In this document: positions 12,288-24,136 of the stretch, in pieces
Position numbering within the stretch: the first letter of the stretch is position 1
How the letters are laid out: each line of letters begins with the position of its first letter
DNA from: Artemisia argyi
Taxonomy: Eukaryota > Streptophyta > Magnoliopsida > Asterales > Asteraceae
Assembly: GCA_030686995.1 (NCBI GenBank)
Contig: CM060680.1
Span: forward strand, 79,536,060 to 79,600,059
DNA length: 64,000 nt
Reading direction: 5' to 3'
Notes under the pieces: generated by a model
Told to the model about the DNA's origin: nothing
Database searches by the model: none
Seen by the model: only the letters and a program-made list of their open reading frames with translations
Made by a program: the position numbers and the translations under genes

Positions 12288-12923
12288 GTAGCTACATTTA
12301 GCGCTAATCACATAATGGTTTATTTGGCAGCAATTGTATTACCCCGAACAAAATTTGTCGTCCGAGAAGGTTGGTCTCGATGTGGCTGCTTCAGCAGACA
12401 TCTCATTACAACGCTTAGTTCCACAGAGGTATCCTTTTTTTCTTTCTTTCATTAATATTTACCCTATCACTTACAACGCTTAGTTCCATTAATAATAATG
12501 CACGGGGTTAGAAGCATAACAATAATGGAGTTAGAAGCATAACAATAATGGATCGTTAATATTTACCCATCTTACTCCATTAATAATCGTTAATACCAAA
12601 ATAGTGTAGCTACATTTAGCGCTAATCACATAATGGTTTATTTGGCAGCAATTGTATTACCCCGAACAAAATTTGTCGTCCGAGAAGGTTGGTCTCGATG
12701 TGGCTGCTTCAGCAGACATCTCATTACAACGCTTAGTTCCACAGAGGTATCCTCTTTTTCTTTCTTTCATTAATATTTACCCCATCACTTACAACGCTTA
12801 GTTCCATTAATAATAATGCACGGGGTTAGAAGCATAACAATAATGGAGTTAGAAGCATAACAATAATGGATCGTTAATATTTACCCATCTTACTCCATTA
12901 ATAATCGTTAATACCAAAATAGT
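12288..12923 (+). repeat. 318-bp perfect-looking tandem duplication containing an exon
   Basis: 12288-12605 and 12606-12923 are head-to-tail copies; I see only two or three substitutions (for example CCTTTTTTTCT against CCTCTTTTTCT). Each copy includes an exon-like segment after TTTGGCAG encoding LYYPEQNLSSEKVGLDVAAS and then ADISLQRLVPQR, ending before a GTATCC donor. Such high identity means the duplication is recent relative to the decay of the surrounding fragments. Protein family not recognised. Confidence 0.85.
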
Positions 12924-12989
12924 ATTGCTTCCTACTTTTTATGTTTATCATCTTTGTCACAACCGCCCGTATCTTGCTGTTTTGAACTA

Positions 12990-14180
12990 TGCTGCGAAAA
13001 TCAAACAATGATTCTCACAGTAGTAAAACTCATTCTCTTGATACACAACCAACGAACAATTGTCAAACTGCATGCCTCTCTTTTTTCGATGATTTTTCTC
13101 AAAAGGGTACAACCGCTCCTGCTCAACACACTGGTGTTTACTCAAATGAAGGTGACCGTTTAACTTTGTAACTCATCGTTTATAATTGTGGACTTGGTCC
13201 CTTTTTAAAAAAAACATGTGCTTAGATTATTTTATAACTTACTTTATGCAGAAAACCAAAATCAAAATCCATCGGCAACTATTCAACATTGGCCTCAAAG
13301 GTTCTCACCATGCACGGAGATCAAAATCAGCCCACCAAACCACTCGAGGGACTAAAAGAAAGGTTTTAAATGGAGGTTGTCCTGTTGGGTCACAGGACGT
13401 GCAACCTGGGCCAAGTTGTCGTTCAAGCCCCTCTATTGTTGATGATCATCAAAATGGTGCAACCGACTCTGCTCAATATATTGATGTTTACTCAAATGAA
13501 GGTGACCATTTAACTTTCTATCTAATCATTTATAACTGTGGATTGGCTCTCTTTTTAAAAAAAATGCTTACATTATTTTATAACTTTGTTTTATGCAGAA
13601 AACCTGAAACAACCTCCAATAGACAGTATTCAGCATTGCACTGTAGGTTCTCACCGTGCACAGGGATCAAAATCAGCACAGCAAACAACTCAACGGACTA
13701 AAAGAAAGTCTCTAGATGGTGAGCTCCAGTATATTGCCAGATCAAGGTAACTACTTACTTTTGCTTCTTAAGTTTGTATGTGATCATTCATAATTGTTAA
13801 TGATGTACCTTTCAATAAAAACAAATTTTTCCTTACATTATTTTATAACTTGGTTTATTCAGAAAATTAACATCCAACTCCACCAACTACTATTCAACAT
13901 TGCACTGAAGGTTCTCACCATGCACAAAGATCAAAATCAGCCCACCAAACCACTCGAGGGACTAAAAGAAAGGCTATACATGGAGTTTGTCCTGGTGCGT
14001 CATAGGACGTGCAACCTGGATCAGATTGTCTTACAAACGTCTTTGGTGAAGGGCCCAATATATTGCCAAATGAAGGTAGCTACTTACTTTTGTCTCTTAA
14101 ATTTCTATGTCATCATTCATAATTGTGGATCAGCAACCTTTCTTAAAAAAAATGAATAAATAATAATAATAATAATAATC

Positions 14181-14224
<44 letters not shown>

Positions 14225-14520
14225 AATAAATAAATAAATTTAAAAAAAAAAATTACTCACACAATTTTATAACTTGGTGTATGTAAAAAATCAGCATCCC
14301 CCTCCACCAATAAATATTCAATATCCTGGTGAAGGTTCTCAGCGTAAAAGACAAAGAAGATCAGCACGTTTTAAATTATTTGGTGAATACAGTAATCTAA
14401 GTCAAACAGCAGCACCACAACAATATGTCCGACAACCGCAGAAAAAACGGCAATCTGATGAAGGACCCAGTGACTTGCGGAATGCAGGTAACTATCCAAC
14501 TTTCTTTCTCAACATTTATG
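12990..14520 (+). pseudogene. array of tandemly amplified intron-exon modules (about five copies)
   Basis: A module consisting of an intron (GAAGGTGACC or CAAGGTAACT donor, CATTTATAATTGTGGA, poly-A patch, ATTTTATAACTT, TTTATGCAG acceptor) plus an exon recurs. Module starts are near 13146, 13497, 13743, 14073 and 14488. The exons encode variants of IQHCTEGSHHAQRSKSAHQT followed by TRGTKRK, a basic, nuclear-protein-like peptide. The fourth exon is diverged (EGSQRKRQRRSARFKLFGE). Frames are broken in several copies: one frameshift in the first and a TAG in the third. Two exons share an ending VYSNEG. The parental protein is not recognised; the basic KRK patches suggest a DNA/RNA-binding or nuclear-localised protein. 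Confidence 0.6.
14159..14240. repeat. (AAT)n then (AAAT)n microsatellite
   Basis: About 20 AAT units passing into AAAT units, inside the intron of one amplified module. Confidence 0.9.
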
Positions 14521-14626
14521 GTTTTAAATAATCAACCTTTCTTCATAACAAAGGCACATGACCAGAAACATTTTGAAGCTCAACAGTAAGCATCCCATGG
14601 CTGGAGTGTTTCAATGTGAGGTGCAG

Positions 14627-14810
14627 GGGTTTTGGTTTCGTGAACTTTGACAGCGACGAATCAGCTAACGCGACCATGAGAGTCATGTAAGTACAGGTTA
14701 GAAAATAATATCAGCAGGGATATTTTTTAAAACTGACCGATGTTGAACTTGCATTGCTTTTTGTTTCAGGCGTGGAATGCTTGGTAATGCAGAACACAGT
14801 TACGAGTAAA
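14627..14810 (+). pseudogene. RRM (RNA-recognition motif) fragment
   Basis: After an acceptor-like GTGCAG the plus strand reads GFGFVNFDSDESANATMRVM. Together with an upstream Arg this gives the RNP-1 signature (R/K)GFGFVxF of an RRM. A donor-like GTAAGT follows at about 14685, and a second piece after TTTCAG (about 14768) reads GMLGNAEHSYE then stop. Only the last half of one RRM is present, so it cannot function as an RNA-binding domain. It is unrelated to the sterol-enzyme fragment upstream, which supports capture of several gene pieces by one element. Confidence 0.5.
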
Positions 14811-15270
14811 TACATAATTCGAAGATGGTAACTTCTTCATTTTCAAAGGCTGTAAACAAAACTTTAGGGCTGGCTACGTTTTTGTGTTTGTATTTTCAAC
14901 GTATACTGTTTTTGTACTTTGCCTATATATACAAGTATATATTCGTAACATTTATCTAGAATATCTAGAAAGGTTGGTTATGAAATAAGTTGCTACACAT
15001 TGATCATCCATCGACATCAGAGTATTATGGTTGTTCTTAGCATTGCATATTTGCTTTTGTAACTTCCTTAAAGCATGGTACAATTTTGCAAATTTACTCT
15101 TATACGGAGTAACTTTTTACATTTGCAGTTTATATTTATTTGTGTTGATTCTTTTTATCTCCTTTGCTTTACTGTTCCGTATTTGTTTCTCGAATGCCTC
15201 TACAGTTCTACCTATTGCCCTATAGGTCTAGGAATAGATAACGTCAAACGATCAACCTCATAAATCGACG

Positions 15271-15305
15271 CCCCGCCGCAACGCGGCGGACCGGCGCCCA
15301 TCTCG
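15271..15305 (+). mobile_element. Helitron-like 3' terminus (GC hairpin)
   Basis: CCGCCG (15273-15278) and CGGCGG (15284-15289) form a stem around CAACG. About 12 nt later comes CTCG followed by T. Plant Helitrons end in a GC-rich hairpin (often with GCCGCAACGCGGCGG-like sequence), a short spacer and CTRR before a host T. Here the end is CTCG, not CTRR, so it is a variant or mutated terminus. If real, the gene-fragment mosaic at about 10.2-14.8 kb lies inside this Helitron. I could not identify the 5' TC terminus. Confidence 0.5.
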
Positions 15306-17447
15306 TTTGAATAATTTAAAGTGTATACCCAATTACCCACTTATCTTGTGAACTATTTTGATGATAAGAAATCAAGGCAGTTTGTAAACTCTGGAGATCA
15401 GCCCTATGGCCTGCCCTAATGGGCCCAACAAAACATACCTGGGCTTTCAATGAAGTTAAGTCTTTCTTCTAAATATTTTGAAAAGGTGACATATATAATC
15501 TTTGGGCAAGTGTTTTTGAGGCACTTATTCCCCCAACCACTTCAATTTCGAGTTTAATCATTTATACCAAATGTAATGGTGACTGCATCATAGGGCATCA
15601 TCACCTCGTAATTTGTATAGAGCATTCACTATCTTCACTAAATCAACCATCAAACAATCATAGTGGTGACCACCAAATCACCTACACAAACATACCCCCA
15701 CTTAAACAGTTAAACACAAACATACCATATAATACAATAATACACACGCACGAAGAAGAAAATTTTCAGTCAAGCTGGTGACCAAAACATCTCAAAAGTT
15801 GGTTGATCACGTATGAAGAGTTGGGGCCGTAGTCGTAGTGGTGCACAACACGTGCTTGCTTGTGACCATGCGTGAGAAATCAAGCCATTACGGCTAGTCC
15901 TATGAATGCAATGGTGATTTGTGTAGTATAAGCTAGAGTTATTACTTGATTGACCTACAACGATAAGTTTTTCTTCTAATTTCTTAGCCAGGTATTAGAT
16001 GTATTAAACTAGCTATAAAGGGATTCAAGAGAAGGAAAATTTCACAAATAGATTAAAGATTTCAATGTGGCATCCAGTTTCTTTATACCTTCATAGTCTT
16101 TTGTTATTGCTATTCTACATCTAGGGTATTTTACGTTTCGTGTAAAAAAAAAAAAAAAACAAAAAAAAAACAAAAAACGGCACTTATAAAATATGGAGAT
16201 CTATGTTACAGACATATTTCTTAAATTGTAACTTCTATAGGAAAAATGTTAAATGGTTGGCATTTTTAAGGGAAAATTTTTATGCAAATATTGGAAGCAT
16301 AAGTTTTAACTTTGACTAAATAAGGTGAATATCTTCTTTATACATAACGAGTCATAAAAGAGTTTGTATAAACTTTGAATTTCATATCATATTTATCTTT
16401 ACCAAGATCCATAATAATCCATATCAACCACAATCTAAAAAAGAACTTAAACCGTCGAATTATATGTTGCTACTGAAAACAAATACAATATTTTACATAT
16501 AACAAACAAATATGAATGACATTAACTTCTACGTCATTCTATGGATATCTTTAGTGAATTTGGTTGTATTCGGTCTTACAACAACCGGTTGTAGGATGTA
16601 CCTTGTATCCCTTTTTTGTTAAAGAAAACAAAGAGTTGGCTTCCCACGTTGTTCATTGAAAAGAAAATGTGTTACCTTGTAAAGTGAGTTATTCACGTTG
16701 GCTTTTGTGTATTGTGCTCCTCGTTGGGCTAAATGGATCTTCGCACTTTGATTAAAAGTTTGTGCAAGTCCAATTGGTCCTACGGCGAATTTGTATACAA
16801 ATGTTTACTTTAAATCTTTAATATTACATGAAAAATCATTTGGTTTTTTGAGTACTTCTACCATTAACTCTATCAAAACAAAATCAAACAAGGTATACAA
16901 TTCTTTGTCCAAACATTCAAAAACGCATGTTCGGTGATTTACGTAATCGATGACAAATTTCTATAAGTTAGTCTCATAAATGTTATTGATAAAATGTATA
17001 AGATATAAACAATTTTTGGATTATGTAGTTATCAATCAAATAATACTTTGAAAAATAATTATAATAACAGTAAAAGAAATCTTCAAAATGACAACAAAAG
17101 GAAGTTGAATATTGCTTGGGTAGTAAACTTCAAGAAAGCACAAGTAAAAATGTTGTTGTAATAACTTCTAACCTTCTGCAAGAAAAAGTAGTACATCGCT
17201 CGAAATTCATCACATTCAACCACAGAATAAAAACGATAAGAAAATATAAACTGCTATAACTACTTGTAAATTCTGCATAAAAGTTGTACATTGCTCGAAT
17301 TTAGCTAAGCAACAGTTGATAATTTTGCTAAAATTCCCAAACATTATCATTACAACTGCAAAATCTTGTCTAACATAAGTTAGAGCCTGCATTACTCTTC
17401 AACAACAGTAAATATATAATGGCACGAAAAATAACCTCAACAAGTCC
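15306..17447. other. intergenic; includes dispersed repeat copy 2
   Basis: No gene. About 16188-16320 is the partner of the repeat at 8400-8525, and 15925-15985 also resembles 6865-6930, so the two regions may be remnants of one larger duplicated element. A poly(A)/CAAAA tract lies at about 16145-16178. The last 250 bp should hold the 3' untranslated region of the minus-strand PPR gene. Confidence 0.5.
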
Positions 17448-20400
17448 TTAAATGCTAGCCTGCAGTTCATTTAGAAGCATATCCGCTGCTTCTTCATCAT
17501 CGCCGCCCACACTAACTTTAACATTTTCGGCTTTAGATCCTGTGTAAAAGGGTAAAAACGACATATACAGATCATCTTCAAGAACGCCCACTTTCCTCAA
17601 CACCTCAAGCAGTGCCTCCTTGCTCTTTTCGTCATTTTCTCGTTCACAAAGATTGTACAGAACAGAAATATTCATTGGCTTTGGTCTCCAGAAGCTCGAG
17701 CCTTCTTCAGCTAATGCTTTTTCGAGACAAGACAATGCATCAGAAATCCTACTTTCTTTTATATGACTTTCAGCGATGATTTCCCATGTACTCGAATTTG
17801 ATTTTCCAACATTTAACATTTCCTTAAGAAAAGTTTCAGCTTTTTCTGTAAACCCGTTTCTGACATACCAACCCAATAAAAGATTTCCAATTCTCGGGTC
17901 ATAAGATGTCTTCATAGAAACCCATTCTTCATAAAGTAACTCAGCTTCTTCAATATCATCCATCCTTATGAACGAAGAGATAACAGCACTATAACCCAAA
18001 TTAGGTATATACGGAAAGATTGTTTTGTAAGATTCCCATATTCTTTTAACTTCTTCTTTCTTCCCGATACTACCATAGTGACTCAAAAGATAATGATATG
18101 GAATTCGATCACGACCAGTGATTAAAGTTTCAATCTTTCTAAGACAATCTTCAGCTTTGTCAAATCTTGAATTCTTGATGTACAAAGTAGCCATTGTGCT
18201 ATGAGTAGTCCAGTTCGGATTTACCGACTCATCAAATATCAACTTTTCATATGCTTCTTCCATCTTTTCAATAGATCCTTGTGACCCACGCGACGAAATC
18301 CATATATTGTATGAATACAAATCCAAATCGATGTTGCTTTGCATCATTTCCGAAACCAGGGCTTCTACTTTTTCTTGATCTTTCAGGTTCATGTAAAGAG
18401 TCATCATCACGTTAAATGGAAGTGCGTGGGTAGCATAGTCTTTCTTTTTCATTTCAACTAATAGAGACTCAGCTTTTTCAACCATTCTAGCACGGACGTA
18501 AGCATTTAAGAGGGCCCCGTATATACGTTTGTCCATCAAATTATTGGGTAGGTTTTTGAAGTAATCTTCAGCGCCTGAAATTCCATTTACTTTAGATACT
18601 AGATCTAGCTGAATTGCAGCATCACTTGAAGATATTCTAAACCTCTCGGGTCTGTTGTTCATCCACTGGTAAATCTGCGGTTGATGTGTTTATTATGAGT
18701 TAGTACAAATTTCAAAATGAATATGAAGATGATGGTTAACCTTCAATCGTATATAGTGTCTTTTTCTATCATTACAAAAGCAACAGACAGGATGTGGTGA
18801 TTTTTACCAATTTACATGTAAATAAGCGCATTTAAAATTATGGGTCAATTTAGGTTATGTTTTATCTCTAAATGGGTTAAGCAAAAAGATTCAAATAAAA
18901 AGACGGGATATATGGGTTGGGCAGGTCAAAGTGTCAAAATGACCTGATATTCGCTTAAAAGCATAGAACCTCATAATCTCCCTAAATAAAAACAAATTTA
19001 GAGTATTAATGTTAAAATGTAGTTTTGGTATTCGGTAATCATTATTATTTATCAGCACATTATCTATTCATAAAATTCCTAACAAGTTGATTAAATAGTG
19101 GTTGCGGGACATGCATTATAATTAACCTGTAACCCAACCCATCCATTCCGCCACCCTAAACACAGCCTATGTACTCTTGTCAGAATACAAAGTAACAAAC
19201 AGAATTCCACTTATATTGAGCATTCCATTTTGTATATATATGCATGTAGCTATGTAAATGCATATATCAATTTCTTCGGACAATTTACTTGATGAACAGA
19301 ACGATGTTATACTTGTCACGAGAACGACAAGTTATAAAGTCATTTTGATTTGATCATGTATACTTATTTTCATTTAACTTTTGATAGTCATGACTTTGAT
19401 TCTTATGTCTATATTACTTATTTTGTTATAAAACTGCTAGTACACGATAAACCTGTTGTAACATGAAGATAATGGTGTTTCTACAACTTGATATGTATAA
19501 AGACTTTGTGCTGCGTCAATGTGCTGCAACGGTGATGTATTGAAATGCTGAGACTATCTTGAGGAGCTAGAATTGAGGATCAACTATCATAGGAAATAAT
19601 GTAAAGATGACCCTGACTTATTAAATGATCCCAATCTAACTAATGATTATGTTGAACCTTATCTTGAGAAGCTAAAAAAGTGAGGACTAAAGTTGAAAGA
19701 GCTACAAAGAAGGAAGACTACTAAGAAAAACTTTGAAGATCTTGAACTACAAAGGAATAACCTAACAAAATTTTCACGCCCTAATCTAAAGGCCAAAGAG
19801 TGCTCTTTGTGCTACTGCGCATTTAACTGTCAGTTGTGATCTTGAGTTTGTCATTAATAAGCTCAAGCAAAACCTCATGTATTGCACCGTCTCGAGGCAC
19901 TAGGATCTGAGTGTAACCTATTGACTATTGAGAATCGCCAAAGAGAATAATGAAATGAAGTAAGAAGCTTGGAGGATTTTAGAGCCGGGGTTTACTAATA
20001 GCTACTGTAATTGTAATTTCAGTAATTCAAAAGTGAAATATAATTCGAACCATGGCTGTCAAGGTCGCCAGTTCGATCGTAAGGTCTTACAATTCCACAA
20101 ACAAAAAAGGTAAAATCGCTCTAGGATCACCAAGATCGCAAGTAAGAACATGGAATTGCTATGCGAGCATAACTGCATAAGATCATCTAACAATCCGTTC
20201 TTACCAGTTTGGACCTTTAATTAACAGTTTGATTGTTTGGACTTTATGACATCTAGGAATGCTTTCCCGACAATTATGACTTTATGACATTTAGGAGTTA
20301 CAGAAACGAGCTTGAAGTATCTAACAGTAAGATACTTAAGTTGTTACCTTCGTGGCTCTTGTTTTTTACACTCTTGACAGTAATTTTTATGCTAAATTGT

Positions 20401-22607
20401 AACTTTTAGCCACTAGCTAATAACTCCACGCAATACATTTAGATAAACTGTTACTAAAAGTTGCTAACTTGTTTACATGTGCATACTTGAAATTAGTTTG
20501 AATTTACATGTTAATGGGTCAGATCATTCATGTCTTTCAAATGCATTACTTGCATTCTTGCAATTAGTTAAATAAAGTAGGATTTATGATCTCGACCCGA
20601 CCTTAAGATCCCGATCTTGAGAAGAAAAAAACAATCCTAGGTAAGATTCCGATCTTGACAGCCTTGGTTTGAATGTTTGGGTACGGGGTACAGCCTCACA
20701 GAATTTAGGAATAGCAACGGTTCCGAGAGAACTAGGATCTCAATCCCCATCCTCATGTCCGGCATGGAACTAGATTAGATCTTTATCCCCGACGACAATT
20801 CAGGGATTTTTCCCTCCTTGTTATTGCAACTTGTATATAATTACAATGCAGTCAAATGGACTTATTAAATTAAAAGAATCACAACTTTTATTTCATAAAT
20901 AACTAAAAAAGAAAGGTATGTATCGATAGTTTCATGACTTATCTACTTCATAATTTTGCATGTGTTACTTCTCTCAAGCATATATAAATAGATTTTATTG
21001 TATGTCGAAGTCATGGGGGTGTTTGTTTAGACCACTCATCCACTCATTTTCTTACCCTTTAGTTTTTTGAAAGCCATGAACTTCGCAGTTTTGACACCAA
21101 GACTCTTACAGAATCTACTAAAAACAAAGACTGGTCCAGTAACATGGAGCTTCTATGTCGAACTTAATGGAGATTAACACTCTTAAACAACCATTACATC
21201 AACTTCCATAATCCAAAAACAACAAACATTTCATTATGGAAATTGTAGTAACAACTGTTTATGTAGTTTAACCCCCACTAAATATAGCATCGAAATTTCA
21301 AATGACCATAAATTATGCCTTATTTTTTACGGATTAGATAAACAGTTTCATGTTAAAATTATATATAGCTAAGGCCTCCAAAAAGCTAAAGGATAACTAT
21401 AAACAATGAATGATCAAATAAAGACCCCCCATGAATCCATCATAGTATAATCATATGTGCTCAAATGTGTATAGATGTAATAATATGTAGATAAATCATA
21501 AAACTATACAAAAAGACTCCTATTTTTTTTTTTTTTTTTTTTTTTTTGGATGAAGATAATATTGAGATTCTTTTGATTAAGATGTTCATCGAATGATTAA
21601 ACAGAAAATGCAATTACGAGAAAGGAAATCCTTGGATTTGTGTTGGATTTGTGGTCTAGATCTTGTAATCCTTAATCCAAGTTGGGATTAACTTAGCTAC
21701 ATATGGATATACTGATATACATATGTACATTCCCATTGCCATCTACTTGTGTCTATGCTGCCACATATCCATATGTGCTTGTGCAATTTTCAACAACCCC
21801 TACATAGTAGCGAACCACTAACTACTAAGTGTTAATATTTCATAAACTACTAGAAATATTACCCTATAGATTCTATAAAGTCAGCCGAAGTACTTCCCTG
21901 GTTGAAAATTGGTGTCAACAATTTACAACTCCGATATGCTTCCATAGGATAAACCGATTAACTTTTTGGCTTATCAAAAGGGGCAAAACTTCAAGCTATG
22001 ACTAAAGATCTAACTCTTTTTCTAGAATATATGAATGAAAAATAAACTTTCGCAAAAATTTACAGACCCAATTGTTTTTATTTTCTTACAATTACCTTTC
22101 ACATAACATCACTTGTTAATCATACACCATACTGTTTGAGATTTATACTAGTACCAATAAGTATATCAGTATTACAAACACCTAAAACTTCATGACCAAA
22201 ACTTAATTAAAACATACACATACCTCAAGAGCGAGCTTATGTCGACCATACTTCCTCATTTCCTTAACAATCCTACAAAGCTCCCACTTAGTAACTTTCT
22301 TCCCTTCATTTTCCCACTGATTCAACACTTGTGTTGCACCTTTCTCAGGATCACCCATCAATGATATCCTCTTATAAATAGCTTTCCATGTCACACTTGT
22401 TCCTGCCTTTTTTTCATAGTCCACTGTCCCATAACTATGCGCCTTAGAGAAACTGCTTTTTATGACAAATTGTGGCTTTTTAAAAGGTGATAAGTTAAAC
22501 CCATATGGGACTTTTAAGGAACTGGTGAGTGATGATGATGATGATGAGAATGAAATGGGTTGTTTTGGGTGAGATGGAGATTGGGATAATGTTGGGTGGA
22601 GTAACAT
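17448..22607 (-). CDS. pentatricopeptide-repeat (PPR) protein, At1g02150-like, two exons
   Basis: Exon 1 is 22224-22607 and exon 2 is 17448-18674. They join in phase 0 across GTATGT and CCGCAG, giving LALE/IYQWMNNR and a 536-codon protein. The start is a Ser/Pro-rich leader (MLLHPTLSQSPSHPKQP...), a probable organelle transit peptide. It is followed by TWKAIYKRISLMGDPEKGA and KVTKWELCRIVKEMRK, then P-class PPR helices (for example YGALLNAYVRARMVEKAESL, PFNVMMTLYMNLKDQEKVEA). The acidic C-terminus ends MLLNELQASI. Order and length match Arabidopsis At1g02150 (about 524 residues from memory). PPR proteins bind organellar RNA; the target here is unknown. There are no disrupting stops. Exon 2 would be mistaken for a whole gene if the 3.5-kb intron were ignored. 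Confidence 0.93.
18675..22223 (-). other. large intron of the PPR gene
   Basis: A single 3549-bp intron. No complete element with matching TSDs was found. 18840-19150 contains hAT-like GGTTAAGC/CCAACCC words, 20590-20690 has paired CCCGATCTTGA phrases, and 21523-21547 is poly(T). 19600-19900 shows a protein-like but stop-ridden stretch (KNFEDLELQRNNLTKF) that I do not recognise. The intron is much longer than typical for plants, consistent with old insertions. Confidence 0.7.
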
Positions 22608-22640
22608 GTTTTGCTTTTTTTTCTTTTTGTAAGGATTTTT

Positions 22641-22649
22641 TTAGGGTTT
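22641..22649 (-). promoter_or_regulatory. telo-box (AAACCCTAA) in the PPR gene leader
   Basis: The minus strand reads AAACCCTAA about 35 bp upstream of the PPR start codon, in a region that is probably 5' UTR. Telo-boxes are frequent near transcription starts of plant genes for translation and organelle biogenesis, which fits a PPR gene. Assigned by motif only. Confidence 0.45.
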
Positions 22650-22790
22650 TAGGATGAACTGAAGTGTATGTTTATGTTGTGTGACAAAGATAAGAGTGTG
22701 TTTGAATGTGAGTGTCTGTTTTGATCTGGTTTGAAGAGTGAGTCAATGTTGGTACTTTGGTTTTGAGTGAAGTTTATGTTGGACCTTGTA

Positions 22791-22797
22791 CTTTATA
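22791..22797 (-). promoter_or_regulatory. putative TATA box of the PPR gene
   Basis: TATAAAG on the minus strand, about 185 bp upstream of the ATG and before a CT/CA-rich leader. Position is plausible for a plant promoter with a 150-nt leader. The Tourist MITE begins only about 70 bp further upstream. Confidence 0.4.
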
Positions 22798-22867
22798 GCT
22801 TTTGAAAATGACACCATGTTCTTTTCTATACATGAGAAGTTTTACACGTCTAATTTTATGTTACTTA

Positions 22868-23188
22868 GAGGGGAAGGTGTAGTGAAGAGGTTGAGCTCTT
22901 CATTTGAGCTCCACGGGTGCCACATCACGTTATATCCTCTTCATAACTAACCCCCTCACTAATAACTAACCTCAACTTACTCATTTGACGCACACCATTA
23001 GACTATATTTAATTTTACACTCACAAAAAAAAGTACACATTTGTCAGGTGCTTGCTTCGCCGTGCAGACGAAGAAGGATCAAATGAGGAGATGTGAAGAG
23101 GGGGGGGGGGGGGGGGTTGTAGTGGCTAGGCATGAAGAACAACCACGTAGGAGTGGCGAACACTCCTTCGTCACTACACCTTCCCCTC
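22868..23188. mobile_element. Tourist-type (PIF/Harbinger) MITE with TTA TSD
   Basis: The left end GAGGGGAAGGTGTAGTGA and the right end (reverse complement) GAGGGGAAGGTGTAGTGA are matching terminal inverted repeats. Both sides are flanked by TTA (22865-22867, 23189-23191), the 3-bp duplication of PIF/Harbinger elements. The interior holds a 17-bp G run (about 23100-23116). It lies 261 bp upstream of the PPR start codon, so it may form part of that gene's upstream regulatory region. Confidence 0.85.
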
Positions 23189-23191
23189 TTA

Positions 23192-23307
23192 GAGCATAAG
23201 GGTGCAAGGTGTGAGGAGAACCAATAATTTTATTTGTTTGCCATCTTATCAGCCTCCCAATAACACATCAACAACTAAAATACCCTCCTCAATAAAAAAA
23301 ACCAATA
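23192..23307. other. host of the solo LTR; MITE-like, continues at 38165
   Basis: GTGCAAGGTGTGAGGAG and CCAATAACACATCAACAACT are of the same low-complexity type as 38165-39226. Removing the solo LTR (23313-38159) and one ATATG joins the two stretches. This suggests an older MITE was the original target, but I could not fix its ends. Confidence 0.4.
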
Positions 23308-24136
23308 ATATGTGATGTGTAAGGAAAGCTTTAAATTTATAATACTAGTTTCACCGATTTTAATAAACCAAACACACGGGTAAAGTATAACCCTCGTTGG
23401 TAATATAAGATTTATGTAAGACCAGGTCGTATCCACAGGGACTTAGTTCGTTCGGATTAAGTATAAATGATTAGTAAACAAAACAATAGTTAACAAATAA
23501 CGATAAAGGTAATATGGAGAATTCAAATGATAAAATAAATGATTGCTTGGATAGCTTGGATAATTCAATGACAATGCTTATGTTTGATCTTAGTTTGATA
23601 ATATGAGTAGAGTACAACTTATAATTTCGCCATTTTCGTCAAAAGAGCAATTTCATAGTTTGTTAGGTGCAATTCAAGATTTATGTCTATCTACCAAGAG
23701 ACTTCTCTCAAGATAGTATTATATATCTAGTATAGATTATTATTGATTCTCATAGGTGGATTTCTCCTTTCGAAGACTAGAAACGCAGACAAGTCTCTAG
23801 AATTGCATGTAACAAATTGGTTCTTTCGACCTATCCCAACAAGTTAAATTCAATCAGTTTCAATAACAAACGTAATAAGACTAGGGACACAATAGTTCAC
23901 AGCATAAACTTAAAATTGATAAAGATCAAAGCATAATTATAAGTCACTTTATTATTAAAACATATCCAAGCAATCACAAGAGGTTTAGTCTCTCATGGCT
24001 AATGAGTTCATGTCAACAGAAATGATTAAATAGTAAACAAGAGACATACGGATTGGAATGATCAAATGGATTACACTAGTGTCACAAGTAACCAAGAGTT
24101 CAGCACCAACAAATATATAACGTCCTTGTCTGATTT

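Noticed and set aside
19570..19900. Protein-like stretch in the PPR intron (KNFEDLELQRNNLTKF)
   Set aside because: Interrupted by many stops and not recognised; kept only as a remark under the intron.
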